A DNA stretch of 64,000 nucleotides from Maricaulis virginensis (lineage in GTDB: Bacteria > Pseudomonadota > Alphaproteobacteria > Caulobacterales > Maricaulaceae). Position 1 is the first letter of the stretch; the number at the start of each line of letters is the position of its first letter. Of the stretch, positions 1-8,825 are shown in pieces. Below the pieces are notes generated by a model that did no database searches, was not told the origin of the DNA, and was given only the letters and a program-made list of their open reading frames with translations. The stretch spans positions 3,570-67,569 of the forward strand of contig NZ_BSFE01000015.1 in assembly GCF_027922185.1 (NCBI RefSeq), read 5' to 3'. Position numbers and translations under genes: made by a program.

Positions 1-2740
1 TGGCACCAAAGGCAGCCTGGAAGGAGCCGTCCATGGTCTGGCCGGAAACGGAGAAGGCACGGATCCCCTCTGCTTCGCTGCGCCAGATCAGGTTGAAATC
101 GTCCAGCACCGAGCGTTCCGACAGGATGAGCCGCGCAATATCGGCATTCACGGACAGGGGCATCATCCCACCGCCCTCACCCAGCGACGTCAGCTGAGCC
201 ACGAAATCGGACACATCGACATACTGGCCGGAGAGCTGCAGATCGAGCGGCGCACCCGCGGTTTCCGGCACGACCAGCCGGGCCGATATATCCGCCAACC
301 CCTCGATGAAGAGCCGGTCGAGATCCACGCGCTCCAGCCGGGTTCCCGCCGCCATGACGAGGCTGCCGGTCACTTCCATTCCCTCGCTGCGCACGGCGAG
401 CGCGTCGACGGAATAGCGGCCCGTCTCGTCCACGGAGATGCGCAGCTCGGCCTCGCCGGGCACGCCGGCCGCCTTGCTCCACGCGCCGCCGGGCGTTTCC
501 AGCAGCGCCTGTTCCAGATCGGCATGAAGATCGATTGACCGGAAATCCAGACCGTCCGATACCGCCTCGCCGGTGAGACGGACGGGGCCGTCGAAATAGC
601 GCCGCACCGGGATATTGAACACATCCAGCGTCGCCGCCGTGACATCGGCCGACAGGCCGATCCGGGTCGAGGCCGCATCGTCGGGCAGGCCGAACGTTTC
701 GGTCCAGTCGATATGCACCGGCGTTTCGCCGAACAGGGCATCGCCCGAGGCTTCCAGCCCCTCCTGGCGCGCGGATATCGCGATCTCGCCGCCGGTCAGT
801 TCGATCGGCGTGCCGGGGACATTCAGGCTGACATTGGAGAAAGTGCCGTCGATGAAGAAGGGGATTTCCTCGACCGGCACATCGGTCAGCATGGCCCGGC
901 GGATCTCGAAACGCATCTCGCCCTGCCCGCCGACCAGCGCCGGGTCGAGCCCGTATTCCGATGGCAGGTGCAGCGGCGGCTCGTCGATCAGGGCCAGGAT
1001 ATCGGACGCATCACCGTGGGCCACGCCGCCATAGCGGGCAACCGCCCCTTTCGGGTTGAGCCGCGGGATGTCGACAAAACCGTCGACCAGTTCGATATCG
1101 CCGATACGGCCGCTTTCCATCGCGACCTCGAACGCATTGCCGCGCAGGACGGCATGTCCGCGGCCCTCGACCAGCGGCGTCATGGTGGAGATGTAGAGGA
1201 CAGAGGCGTTCTCGAAATCGAAGCCGAGCGTCATGCGCTCATTGTCCATCTGCTCGGCTTCGATATCCCCGGCCCGCAGATCGAGATCGAAACGCGCATT
1301 GTAGAAGCGGCCGCCCAGAATGCGCTCCTGCACCCAGCTGCGGGCGCTGTCGGCCAGCTCTACCGGCCAGTAGGCCAGTACGGTCTCGGGCTGCACATCC
1401 CCCACAATGGGCCCTGCCAGGCGCAGATTGGGAAGGAAGCGGCCATCCCCGGCCCGGCTCAGCGACACCTCGCCGGCCAGCTCGGCGCGGATCGTGTCGA
1501 CAGCCAGTTCGAGCCGGTCGAACGTCGCTGCATACTCGTCCAGCCGGATCTCGCCCTGGGCGATCAGCGCCTCCCATGACGGATCGCGCTCGAACACATC
1601 GCCCAGCGCCACGAAGCCTTCACCGACACGGATATCGAAGCGGCCGCGCGTCGGCAGGGCGCCGGTATAACCGCCGATTTCCGTCACCTCGCCCTCAAGG
1701 CGGGCCGAGAATACATCCGACTCGATCCAGCCTTCATGGATACTCATCGTGCTTTCGACCGGGTCGAACCGGGCAGAGAGGTGCGCACCGGCGATCCGTC
1801 GGGCTTCGCCGCCTGTCAGGATCTCGCCATCGCCGACATCCAGGACGATGGAGGCGGTGCGGATCCCGCCCTGGCGCGTCGCATCGACGACAAAGTCCAG
1901 ATAGACCGGAGCATCGACCGCCCGCAGCGGCGCCAGAGGCCCGCTGTCGGGCAGCACACCGGCAGGGGACAATTGCTGGAAGCGCGCCTCGAACAGCAGC
2001 GTCTCCAGATCGGCACCGGCCTGCAGGCGCAGCTCGACCGGTGCAAAACCGGAGGGGGTCGCGAACTGGCCCTCGATCTCGGCCAGGATGCGCGTTTCGT
2101 CGCGCTCGAAGCGCACACCGGCATCATCCACCAGCCAGGCGATGCCGCTCTGGGCATCGACGATCCGCACGGCGGCCTCTTCGATACGCACATGCTGCAA
2201 CCGGCTGAGGCGGCTGGCAGGGTTCTGCGGGTCGGCCAGGAGCTGGAAGAGGCTGGCACTTTCATCGCCGCCCCGCTCGGGCAGCTGCGCATTGGCGGCG
2301 ACGCGCTCGGCACTGCCCAGCCCGGCCCCGACAGCGCCATCGGCCCGGCGGACGAGCGAGAGCGAACCGCCCTGGATGTTCAGAGCGACCGGCTCCAGCC
2401 GGCCGAGCAACAGTGCGTCGACCGCGAGACCGGCCTCAATGCGCGGCGCCCGGGCGATCACATCGCCGGTCGCATCGGCAACCGTCACATCGCCGGCCAT
2501 CAGCATGAGGGCGCGCGTCTGCGGATCGAAGCCGGCCTGCAACCGGCCGAGCGCCACGACATCGCCCTCGAAGGCCTGCGCCAGCATGCGCTGGGCATCC
2601 TCGCGCAGGAAGTCGAGTTCAACCGGACCGCTGGACAGACGCCACAGGATCGCGGCAATGCCGAAGATCGCCAGCGCCAGCAGCACGGCGACCGCCTCGA
2701 GCAGATAGATCAGGCTCCAGCGCAGGGACTTGCGCAGCAT
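1..2740 (-). CDS. AsmA/YhdP-like (DUF3971) envelope protein, 3' end outside window
   Basis: The minus-strand frame is open from an ATG at 2740 to the left edge, so at least 913 residues are present and the C-terminus is missing. The N-terminus has a short basic stretch (MLRKSLRW) followed by one hydrophobic segment at about residues 9-33, giving a single inner-membrane anchor with the rest in the periplasm. The remainder is a long run of beta-rich, low-complexity segments alternating short hydrophobic and acidic stretches, typical of AsmA/YhdP/TamB-type proteins. By family knowledge these are implicated in moving phospholipid across the periplasm or in envelope biogenesis. The call rests on architecture and general resemblance to alphaproteobacterial DUF3971 proteins, not on a catalytic motif. 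It is divergent from bcp, 99 bases away. Confidence 0.72.
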   Translation of the reverse strand, partial: MLRKSLRWSLIYLLEAVAVLLALAIFGIAAILWRLSSGPVELDFLREDAQRMLAQAFEGDVVALGRLQAGFDPQTRALMLMAGDVTVADATGDVIARAPRIEAGLAVDALLLGRLEPVALNIQGGSLSLVRRADGAVGAGLGSAERVAANAQLPERGGDESASLFQLLADPQNPASRLSRLQHVRIEEAAVRIVDAQSGIAWLVDDAGVRFERDETRILAEIEGQFATPSGFAPVELRLQAGADLETLLFEARFQQLSPAGVLPDSGPLAPLRAVDAPVYLDFVVDATRQGGIRTASIVLDVGDGEILTGGEARRIAGAHLSARFDPVESTMSIHEGWIESDVFSARLEGEVTEIGGYTGALPTRGRFDIRVGEGFVALGDVFERDPSWEALIAQGEIRLDEYAATFDRLELAVDTIRAELAGEVSLSRAGDGRFLPNLRLAGPIVGDVQPETVLAYWPVELADSARSWVQERILGGRFYNARFDLDLRAGDIEAEQMDNERMTLGFDFENASVLYISTMTPLVEGRGHAVLRGNAFEVAMESGRIGDIELVDGFVDIPRLNPKGAVARYGGVAHGDASDILALIDEPPLHLPSEYGLDPALVGGQGEMRFEIRRAMLTDVPVEEIPFFIDGTFSNVSLNVPGTPIELTGGEIAISARQEGLEASGDALFGETPVHIDWTETFGLPDDAASTRIGLSADVTAATLDVFNIPVRRYFDGPVRLTGEAVSDGLDFRSIDLHADLEQALLETPGGAWSKAAGVPGEAELRISVDETGRYSVDALAVRSEGMEVTGSLVMAAGTRLERVDLDRLFIEGLADISARLVVPETAGAPLDLQLSGQYVDVSDFVAQLTSLGEGGGMMPLSVNADIARLILSERSVLDDFNLIWRSEAEGIRAFSVSGQTMDGSFQAAFGA

Positions 2741-2839
2741 CAGCGCCTCCCGACCGCAGCGGGAAGACTGGACGCGCCGGATTCTACGCGCATTTTACAC
2801 TCATCAGCCCGCATCCACGGCAACAAGCGCAAGAGGGAT

Positions 2840-3313
2840 ATGATGAGCGAACTCAAAACCGGCGACCTTGCTCCGACTTTCAAACTGCCCGCCGATGGCG
2901 GAAACGAGATCGACCTGGCCGATCTGCGCGGCAAGACCGTTGTGCTCTATTTCTACCCGAAAGACGATACGCCGGGCTGCACCACGGAAGCCATCGACTT
3001 CACCCGTGCGCAGGCCGGTTTCGAGGCCGCCAACACGGTCGTCATCGGGGTATCCAAGGATAGCGTGCAAAAGCATGACAAGTTCAAGGCCAAGCATGAC
3101 CTTTCAGTGGCACTGATCGCCGACGAGGCCGGCGAGATCTGCGAAGCCTATGGCGTCTGGGTGCTCAAGAAGCTCTATGGCCGCGAATACATGGGCATCG
3201 AACGCGCCACCTTCCTGATCGGTCCGGACGGCAAGATCGCCGAGATCTGGCGCAAGGTGAAGGTGAAGGGCCATGCCGACGTCGTGCTCGAGGCGGCCCG
3301 CAAGCTCGCCTGA
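2840..3313 (+). CDS. bcp: Thioredoxin-dependent thiol peroxidase (peroxiredoxin, BCP/PrxQ type)
   Basis: A 157-residue peroxiredoxin that reduces hydrogen peroxide and organic hydroperoxides in the cytoplasm. The peroxidatic cysteine lies in the motif DDTPGCTTEA (about residue 46-47). The resolving cysteine found five residues later in E. coli BCP is absent here (the sequence continues AIDF), so the enzyme is either of the 1-Cys kind or uses the later Cys in GEICEAYG. Two ATG codons are adjacent at 2840 and 2843; an AAGAGGG ribosome site at 2831-2837 fits either. The stop overlaps the next start (TGATG), indicating translational coupling with the DUF455 gene. Confidence 0.93.
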   Translation: MMSELKTGDLAPTFKLPADGGNEIDLADLRGKTVVLYFYPKDDTPGCTTEAIDFTRAQAGFEAANTVVIGVSKDSVQKHDKFKAKHDLSVALIADEAGEICEAYGVWVLKKLYGREYMGIERATFLIGPDGKIAEIWRKVKVKGHADVVLEAARKLA

Positions 3314-4122
3314 TGAGCGGCGAGACGCTTCTTCACCTGGCCCTGCAGGTTCTGGAAACGGCGGAACCGCGCGCCAAGGCGGCGGCTGCGCGGGCTGCCG
3401 CCGGGGCCTGGACCGGCGGCAGCGTGCCGCTTGGCGGGCCGGTCGAGGCACCTGACCGTCCGGCCCGGCCTGAAAAGCCGGCCTGCGTGGCGCCCGGCAA
3501 GGTTCCGCGCCGCCGGCTCAATACGCTCGCCGGCCGCTGCGCCCTGATGCACGCGATCGCCCATATCGAGTTCAACGCGATCGACCTCGCCTTCGACATG
3601 GTCGTCCGCTTTGCCCATGATTCGACTCTGGACGATGCCCGGCGAACGGAATTCGTCACCGACTGGATCGGTGTCGGCGACGACGAGGCCCGCCATTTCG
3701 AGATGGTGGCTGACCGTCTTGAAGCCATGGGCAGCCATTACGGTGCCCTGCCCGCCCATGACGGATTGTGGGATTCGGCCCAGGCCACGGCCGGCGCACT
3801 CGACGCGCGGCTCGCCGTGGCGCCTATGGTGCTCGAGGCGCGCGGACTGGACGTGACACCGGGCATGATCGAGCGGCTCACATCTGCCGGTGACCGGGAA
3901 AGCGCCGGAATTCTTCGGATCATTTATGAAGAAGAACTGGGGCATGTCGCCGCAGGCGCCCGCTGGTTCAGACACTTATGCGAAAAATCCGGTCACGAAC
4001 CGGCGTCACATTTTCAGACCCTGGTAACCAAATATTTCCGCGGGCGCCTCAAACCTCCCTTCAATACCGATGCGCGCATGCGTGCCGATCTGCCGGCGGA
4101 TTTTTATGGTCCCCTCGTCTGA
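3313..4122 (+). CDS. DUF455 ferritin-like domain protein
   Basis: A 269-residue protein of the DUF455 (COG2833) family. A helical ferritin-like four-helix bundle is indicated by paired carboxylate/histidine motifs: AHIEFNAIDLAFD, DDEARHFEMV and YEEELGHVAAG, which are the expected di-iron ligands. The exact function of the family is unknown; members are sometimes described as tRNA-hydroxylase-like or ferritin-like. The start ATG overlaps the bcp stop by one base, so the two are translated from one message, which may hint at a role in oxidative or iron stress. The N-terminal 60 residues are Ala/Pro-rich and poorly conserved in type. Confidence 0.88.
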   Translation: MSGETLLHLALQVLETAEPRAKAAAARAAAGAWTGGSVPLGGPVEAPDRPARPEKPACVAPGKVPRRRLNTLAGRCALMHAIAHIEFNAIDLAFDMVVRFAHDSTLDDARRTEFVTDWIGVGDDEARHFEMVADRLEAMGSHYGALPAHDGLWDSAQATAGALDARLAVAPMVLEARGLDVTPGMIERLTSAGDRESAGILRIIYEEELGHVAAGARWFRHLCEKSGHEPASHFQTLVTKYFRGRLKPPFNTDARMRADLPADFYGPLV

Positions 4123-4225
4123 GACGGCGCAGCTCTTGCATTGGCGTGTATTGATATCCAGCGGGCTTTTGTGTCACATGCTCGCGCAGGGAATTTGGGG
4201 CAGGCAAATCTAAGCGGCGTAACGC

Positions 4226-5476
4226 ATGTTATCACGAGTCAAAGAAGCTGTTTGGGGAACGGCTCAGCGCTGGTTTCCGGATCGGCAGATCTATCACCGG
4301 AGTGACGGGCAAGTCCGTTATTTCGCGATCTCCACCGGCGTCCAGATCGGCGCGCTCCTCGGGGCGACAGCTCTGGCCGGGTGGCTGTGTTTCTCTACCG
4401 TTTCCGTCGCATTCCACGGACGCGCCATCGCGGCAAAGGATGCCGAGATCGAGCGCGACCGTATCTACTATCACCGCATGGTCGCCGAGGCCCAGGCCAA
4501 TGAGGCGACCGTCATCTCCTTCATGGAATCGCGCATGGAGGAATTCGATCGCACCGCCTACGAATTCCAGATGCGTCACGAGACGCTGCGCCAGCTGGTC
4601 AGCTTTGCCGAGCAGCTGACCGGGACGGAAATGTCCCCCTCGCCCGCGCTCGACGATGGCCGGGTCCTGATGGCGGCGGCGCCTGCCGACCCGTCACCGC
4701 GTGAAGCGCGCGACCCCATGGCCGCCGTCGCATCCGTCACCTCCGACGCGCCGGAAGACCAGATCGCCTATCTCATGGGCGAACAGGATGCGGTGCTGGC
4801 CCGCGCGGAAGACGCCACCGAAGCCCGCCTGCAGAACCTGCGCGCCGTGCTGCGCCTGACCGGGCTGGACATAGAGGACGTGATTGCCGATCAGCGCGAT
4901 GGCGAAGAACGCGGCGGTCCCTTCCATCCGATTTCGGAGACCGATCTTTTTTCCGCCGGTTCCAATCCGAATTTCGAGCTTGATGATGCCTTCTCCTCCC
5001 GCATCAACCGCATCGCGGCACGCCTGCTGGAAGTAGAAGAACTCGAGGATTTCGTGACCTCCGGCCCGTTGGGTATTCCCATAGGCGATACCTATCGCCG
5101 CACATCGGATTTCGGGGTCCGGATCGATCCGTTCAACGGACGTCCCACCTCGCACTATGGTCTCGACTTTGCCGCCTACCGCCGGGCGCCGATTATTGCG
5201 ACCGGCCCTGGCGAAGTGATTTACGCCGGTTGGCGCTCGGGCTATGGTCGCACCGTGGAGATCGACCATGGTTACGGCTTTGTGACCCGTTATGGCCATC
5301 TCCACGAAATCGCAGTGCGACGGGGCGATACGGTTGACCGCGGACAACTCATCGGGGGGATGGGGTCCACGGGACGCAGTACCGCGACCCATCTGCATTA
5401 TGAAATTTGGTATAACGGATCGGCCATCGATCCGGAACGTTTGTTGAGAGCCGGCCAGTATGTTCAACAAGGCTAA
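4226..5476 (+). CDS. Membrane-anchored M23 (LytM-type) peptidoglycan endopeptidase, LmdC-like
   Basis: A 416-residue bitopic protein. Residues 1-35 form a short basic/aromatic cytoplasmic tail (with FPDRQIYHRSDGQVRYF), followed by one transmembrane segment at about 38-60, a coiled-coil-prone stretch to about 150, and a C-terminal M23 domain at about 290-405. Zinc ligands are present: H310 and D314 in SHYGLDF, and H391 in HLHYEIW. It should cleave peptide cross-links in the periplasm. Its 3' end overlaps the bactofilin gene by 17 bases. In Hyphomonas and related stalked bacteria, the M23 protein LmdC is encoded beside a bactofilin and interacts with it through its cytoplasmic tail; orthology here is inferred from organisation and tail sequence. 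Confidence 0.9.
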   Translation: MLSRVKEAVWGTAQRWFPDRQIYHRSDGQVRYFAISTGVQIGALLGATALAGWLCFSTVSVAFHGRAIAAKDAEIERDRIYYHRMVAEAQANEATVISFMESRMEEFDRTAYEFQMRHETLRQLVSFAEQLTGTEMSPSPALDDGRVLMAAAPADPSPREARDPMAAVASVTSDAPEDQIAYLMGEQDAVLARAEDATEARLQNLRAVLRLTGLDIEDVIADQRDGEERGGPFHPISETDLFSAGSNPNFELDDAFSSRINRIAARLLEVEELEDFVTSGPLGIPIGDTYRRTSDFGVRIDPFNGRPTSHYGLDFAAYRRAPIIATGPGEVIYAGWRSGYGRTVEIDHGYGFVTRYGHLHEIAVRRGDTVDRGQLIGGMGSTGRSTATHLHYEIWYNGSAIDPERLLRAGQYVQQG

Positions 5477-5996
5477 AGAGACCTCGTCCTCCGACAGCGG
5501 AGCGTCGTTTGCCCCTCCCCCGAAAAGGACCGCCATGAAATCGAAAGCTCCGTCCATTCTGTCCAGCGATCTGGTTCTGACCGGGTCGATTGTTTCCGAT
5601 GGCGAAATCCAGCTCGACGGCCAGGTCGACGGTGATGTTCGCGCCGGATCCCTGATCATCGGCGAGGACGCCTCCGTCTCGGGCGAAGTCTCTGCCGAGA
5701 CGGTCGTGATCCGCGGCAAGGTGACCGGCAGCGTCCGTGCCCGCCAGGTCCAGCTCGCCTCGACCGCACGCATCGAGGGCGATATCGTCCACGCGACGCT
5801 CTCCGTGGAAGCCGGTGCCTATTTCGACGGACACTGCCGCCACTCGTCCGATCCGGTACAGACCGGCGACGCTACGAAGTCGGCAAAGCCGAAGGTCGAT
5901 GCACCGAAGACCGACAGCAAGCCGCCGGCTCCGGGCAAGCCCGACCCGCTCGACTCGCTCGAGCCGCCGGTTGCGGCATCGAAGTCCGGCTTCTAG
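5460..5996 (+). CDS. bacA: Bactofilin (polymer-forming cytoskeletal protein)
   Basis: A 178-residue bactofilin. A Ser/Pro-rich N-terminal tail of about 30 residues precedes the beta-helical DUF583 core (about 34-125), visible as short repeats such as GSIVSDGEIQLDGQVDGDV and SVSGEVSAETVVIRGKV. A Lys/Pro-rich disordered C-terminus follows. Bactofilins assemble without nucleotide into membrane-associated filaments that position cell-wall enzymes. The start lies 17 bases inside the preceding M23 peptidase gene, so production of filament and enzyme is coupled. A strong terminator follows. The family is clear; the bacA symbol is by analogy with the bactofilin paired to an M23 peptidase in Hyphomonas/Caulobacter relatives. 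Confidence 0.92.
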   Translation: MFNKAKETSSSDSGASFAPPPKRTAMKSKAPSILSSDLVLTGSIVSDGEIQLDGQVDGDVRAGSLIIGEDASVSGEVSAETVVIRGKVTGSVRARQVQLASTARIEGDIVHATLSVEAGAYFDGHCRHSSDPVQTGDATKSAKPKVDAPKTDSKPPAPGKPDPLDSLEPPVAASKSGF

Positions 5997-6022
5997 GCCC
6001 GGCTTCAGATACAGAACGACAG

Positions 6023-6055
6023 AACCGGCGCCCTTCCAGGCGCCGGTTTTTTTCT
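6023..6055 (+). terminator. Rho-independent terminator after bactofilin gene
   Basis: Perfect 10-bp stem AACCGGCGCC (6023-6032) and GGCGCCGGTT (6039-6048) with a six-base loop, followed by a T-rich run (6047-6053). It ends the M23-bactofilin transcript. Confidence 0.9.
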
Positions 6056-6129
6056 TGCCTGCAGCACAATTGGCGGCGGTCTTGGCGGCACTGGCCACGC
6101 ATTGAAAGACATGTTTGTTTTTTAAACTT

Positions 6130-6152
6130 GTTGATGATACATATCGATCAAC
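6130..6152. promoter_or_regulatory. Inverted repeat upstream of acyltransferase, candidate operator
   Basis: GTTGAT (6130-6135) and ATCAAC (6147-6152) form a perfect 6-bp inverted repeat with an 11-base spacer, 16 bases before the acyltransferase ATG and inside an AT-rich patch that could be its promoter. It would suit a dimeric repressor. The winged-helix regulator at 8093 is a nearby candidate, but nothing in the sequence ties them together. Confidence 0.35.
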
Positions 6153-6168
6153 CTGATTGGAGACCGTC

Positions 6169-7389
6169 ATGTCCAGCAAACCCGCGAACCGCCTCCATGC
6201 ACTCGATGCCGTCAGAGCCATCGCGCTCCTGCTCGGCGTGGTGCTGCACGCCTCGATGTCCTTCATTCCCGGCCCGCCGGTCTGGATCATCCAGGACAAC
6301 GCTGCCGCAACCGAATTTTCTCTGCTCTTCTACATCCCGCACATGTTCCGCATGGTGCTGTTCTTCCTGATCGCCGGCTATTTCGCCCGGTTCGTTCTGG
6401 AGCGCCGCGCCATTGCGCGCTTTGCGCTCGACCGCGGACAGCGGATCCTTCTGCCGCTCGTTACACTCTGGCTGCCGATATTCATCGCCATCGCCAGCGT
6501 CTTCCTGTGGGGCGTGGCAAAGGCCAATGGCGGCGAACTGCCGGACCAGGAGGCTCCGCCGCTCACCATCGGCACCTTCCCGCTGACCCATTTGTGGTTT
6601 CTCTACCTGCTGACCGCATTCTACCTCGTCAGCCTGCCGCTGACCGCCATGATGCGCGCCCTCGACCGCAAGGACCGCACCGGCAGCCTGATCGACGCGG
6701 CAACACGCGTGCTGGCCACAACACCGCTGGGCGCCGTGGCTCTGGCCCTGCCCGTCTTTGCCTGGTTTGCCACCGCCCCGTTCTGGATGCAGTGGTTCGG
6801 CATTCCCACGCCGGATACCGGCCTGGTTCCGAACAATGGCGCCCTGATCGCCTACGGCACCGCGTTTGCGGCCGGCTGGGCCGTCCGCCGCAACAGCGAA
6901 CAGGTCCTGTCGGCCTGGAAGCGCAGCTGGCACGTCAATCTCGCCGCAGCAGTCGCCCTGACGGTTGTGTGCCTGTCCATCACCGGTATCGCCCCCTTGC
7001 TGATGCCGGCACAGCCGGGAACGGACCGGCTGATCTATTCCGCCGCCTATGCACTGGGCATCTGGACCTGGACATTCGGCCTGACCGGGCTCGCCCTGCA
7101 TGTCTTCAGCCGGGCCAGCCGCACCTGGCGCTATCTCGCCGATGCGTCCTACTGGGTCTACCTCATGCACCTGCCGCTGGTGATGGCACTGCAGGTCGCC
7201 CTGTCCGATGTCGCCCTGCCCGGCGTGCTCAAGCTGACCTTGATCGTCGTGTTCTCGATGATCCTGCTGCTGGCAAGCTACCAGATCGGCGTACGCCACA
7301 CATGGCTCGGCCTCTGGCTCAATGGCCGCCGGCCCAGGCCGGACGAGCGCTCATCCGCCCTGCCAGTTGCCGATAAGGCCTCCGCGTGA
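6169..7389 (+). CDS. Acyltransferase family 3 membrane protein
   Basis: A 406-residue polytopic protein with about ten hydrophobic segments. The N-terminal signature RLHALDAVRAIALLLGVVLH is typical of the acyltransferase_3 family (OpgC/OafA-like), and the conserved histidine of helix 1 is present. These integral inner-membrane enzymes move acyl groups to sugars of glycans, glucans or lipid carriers on the periplasmic face; the substrate here cannot be told. An upstream TTG at 6157 is in frame, but ATG 6169 has a GGAG site at 6159-6162 and is preferred. Its 3' end is followed after 66 bases by a small membrane protein gene. Confidence 0.85.
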   Translation: MSSKPANRLHALDAVRAIALLLGVVLHASMSFIPGPPVWIIQDNAAATEFSLLFYIPHMFRMVLFFLIAGYFARFVLERRAIARFALDRGQRILLPLVTLWLPIFIAIASVFLWGVAKANGGELPDQEAPPLTIGTFPLTHLWFLYLLTAFYLVSLPLTAMMRALDRKDRTGSLIDAATRVLATTPLGAVALALPVFAWFATAPFWMQWFGIPTPDTGLVPNNGALIAYGTAFAAGWAVRRNSEQVLSAWKRSWHVNLAAAVALTVVCLSITGIAPLLMPAQPGTDRLIYSAAYALGIWTWTFGLTGLALHVFSRASRTWRYLADASYWVYLMHLPLVMALQVALSDVALPGVLKLTLIVVFSMILLLASYQIGVRHTWLGLWLNGRRPRPDERSSALPVADKASA

Positions 7390-7455
7390 ATCGATCCATA
7401 CTGCCCGGACGTGACCCGCGAAGGCCCGTCCGGGCCCTTGCCCGAGAGACAGATC

Positions 7456-8082
7456 ATGACCGACAAGCTTGCTGATGTCCGTGCCGACCTCGCTTTCATG
7501 CGCGGTCTGGCGGCCGGCGATGAAACGCCCTCCCATTCCCTGGGACTGGTCCTTTTCGTCTGCGGCGGCCTCTATGCCGTGCAGACCTTCATCCAGTACC
7601 TCTCTTTTGGCGGTCATGTGGACCTTCCCCGACTCGCCGACCTGGCTGTCGTGGTGATCGCGAACGCCGGTGTGCTGGGCACGATCGTCACGGTCACCAT
7701 GCGCGACTGGTCGAAGGGACCGAAAACCCTCTCCGGCCGGGCCTATGAAGCCGCCTTCATCGCCGCCGGCCTGATCAATCTGTGCCTGGTGGTGATTTTC
7801 GGACTGATGTCCTACCGCACCGGCAGCGCCGAACCCTGGCTGGTGCACGCCGAAGTCGTCTTTGCCCTGTTCGGCGGCACCTGGTTCATCGCTTTCCGCC
7901 TGCGCCGCCGCCTGTGGCAGGGCGCCGTCTCGCTGGGCTGGTTTGCCGCGGCCATCCTGCTGGCCGTGAACGGCGTGAATAATCGCTTTTTGCTGATCAC
8001 CAGTCTCGCACTCCTGCTGCTGATGTCCTTGCCGGGCTATCTGCTCATGCGGGCAGCGCGGCCGACACAAGCCAAGGCATGA
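7456..8082 (+). CDS. Uncharacterised membrane protein with six or so hydrophobic segments
   Basis: A 208-residue protein with no family I recognise by name. After about 25 polar residues it has hydrophobic stretches at roughly 30-48, 58-80, 98-118, 130-148, 155-170 and 175-195, so it is an inner-membrane protein. ATG 7456 is chosen over an in-frame GTG at 7411 because the intervening residues are polar and Arg/Pro-rich and unlike the start of a membrane protein. It lies 10 bases upstream of a winged-helix regulator gene, and the pair is probably co-transcribed. That arrangement, a small regulator plus a membrane protein, often means the regulator controls the pair. Confidence 0.72.
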   Translation: MTDKLADVRADLAFMRGLAAGDETPSHSLGLVLFVCGGLYAVQTFIQYLSFGGHVDLPRLADLAVVVIANAGVLGTIVTVTMRDWSKGPKTLSGRAYEAAFIAAGLINLCLVVIFGLMSYRTGSAEPWLVHAEVVFALFGGTWFIAFRLRRRLWQGAVSLGWFAAAILLAVNGVNNRFLLITSLALLLLMSLPGYLLMRAARPTQAKA

Positions 8083-8092
8083 CGGCGCAACC

Positions 8093-8401
8093 GTGAGCAG
8101 TATCGACGATATCGACGACATCATTCACGGACGTATCCGGCTGGGCGTGATGACCCATCTGGCCAATACGGATGTGGCTGATTTCACCGAACTGAAGACG
8201 GTGCTCAATGCGACGCAGGGCAATCTGTCGATCCACCTGCGCAAGCTTGAGGACGCCGGCTATGTCGCCATCGACAAGAGTTTCCTCAACCGCAAGCCGC
8301 TGACCCGGGTCCGCATGACACCCGCCGGCCGCAAGGCTTTCGCCGCCTATATCGAGGCGATCGGCCGGCTGCTGGGTCAATCCGGAGGTGGCGACGGCTA
8401 G
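8093..8401 (+). CDS. Winged-helix DNA-binding regulator (HTH_34-like)
   Basis: A 102-residue protein starting at GTG 8093. The central part, FTELKTVLNATQGNLSIHLR, followed by KLEDAGYVAIDKSF, is a helix-turn-helix plus wing of the MarR/ArsR-like type seen in the HTH_34 (PF13601) family. It most likely regulates transcription of its own operon, being 10 bases after the membrane protein gene. No ligand-binding domain or metal-binding cysteines are present. Its stop shares four bases (CTAG) with the stop of the convergent SirB-like gene. Confidence 0.83.
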   Translation: MSSIDDIDDIIHGRIRLGVMTHLANTDVADFTELKTVLNATQGNLSIHLRKLEDAGYVAIDKSFLNRKPLTRVRMTPAGRKAFAAYIEAIGRLLGQSGGGDG

Positions 8402-8802
8402 AGCGGCAACCCCGAAAACAGGCCCATGGGATGATGGGTCCGGGCGACGGTGACGATGAAAAGGAAGACAGTCGCCGCGGCGGCGGTCGCGACCAGCCGC
8501 ACGGGTGCCGGACGCGCCGGCCGCAAGGCGATGATGCCCAGGGCGATGTAAACGACGAGAAGCACGACCTTCACCGTCAGCCAGGCATCCGCGAACGGGT
8601 ACTGGCCGGTCACCACGGTCAGCGCGATCGCGGAGGCGAGCAATACGGTGTCGATTGCATAGCTGCTCATGCGGACGGGCCGCAGGCGGGGCCAGCCGGC
8701 ACCGGCCAGATTGACGGCAATCGCGCGAACCAGGAAGAAAATCCCGCTCAGCGCAATCGTCGTCATATGGATGTGGCGCAGCGCGGTGTACCAGCTCTCC
8801 AT
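8398..8802 (-). CDS. SirB-like (SirB2 family) integral membrane protein
   Basis: A 134-residue protein with four hydrophobic segments. The start WYTALRHIHMTTIALSGIFF, with early His residues, and the motif TGQYPFADAWLTVKVVLLVVY closely follow the SirB2/YchQ pattern. Its biochemical role is not known; the name comes from Salmonella invasion regulation. It starts 23 bases after prfB on the same strand and may be the distal gene of that transcript. Its stop overlaps that of the convergent regulator gene. Confidence 0.85.
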   Translation of the reverse strand: MESWYTALRHIHMTTIALSGIFFLVRAIAVNLAGAGWPRLRPVRMSSYAIDTVLLASAIALTVVTGQYPFADAWLTVKVVLLVVYIALGIIALRPARPAPVRLVATAAAATVFLFIVTVARTHHPMGLFSGLPL

Positions 8803-8825
8803 GTCGTCAAACCCCGCTCGCCGCC

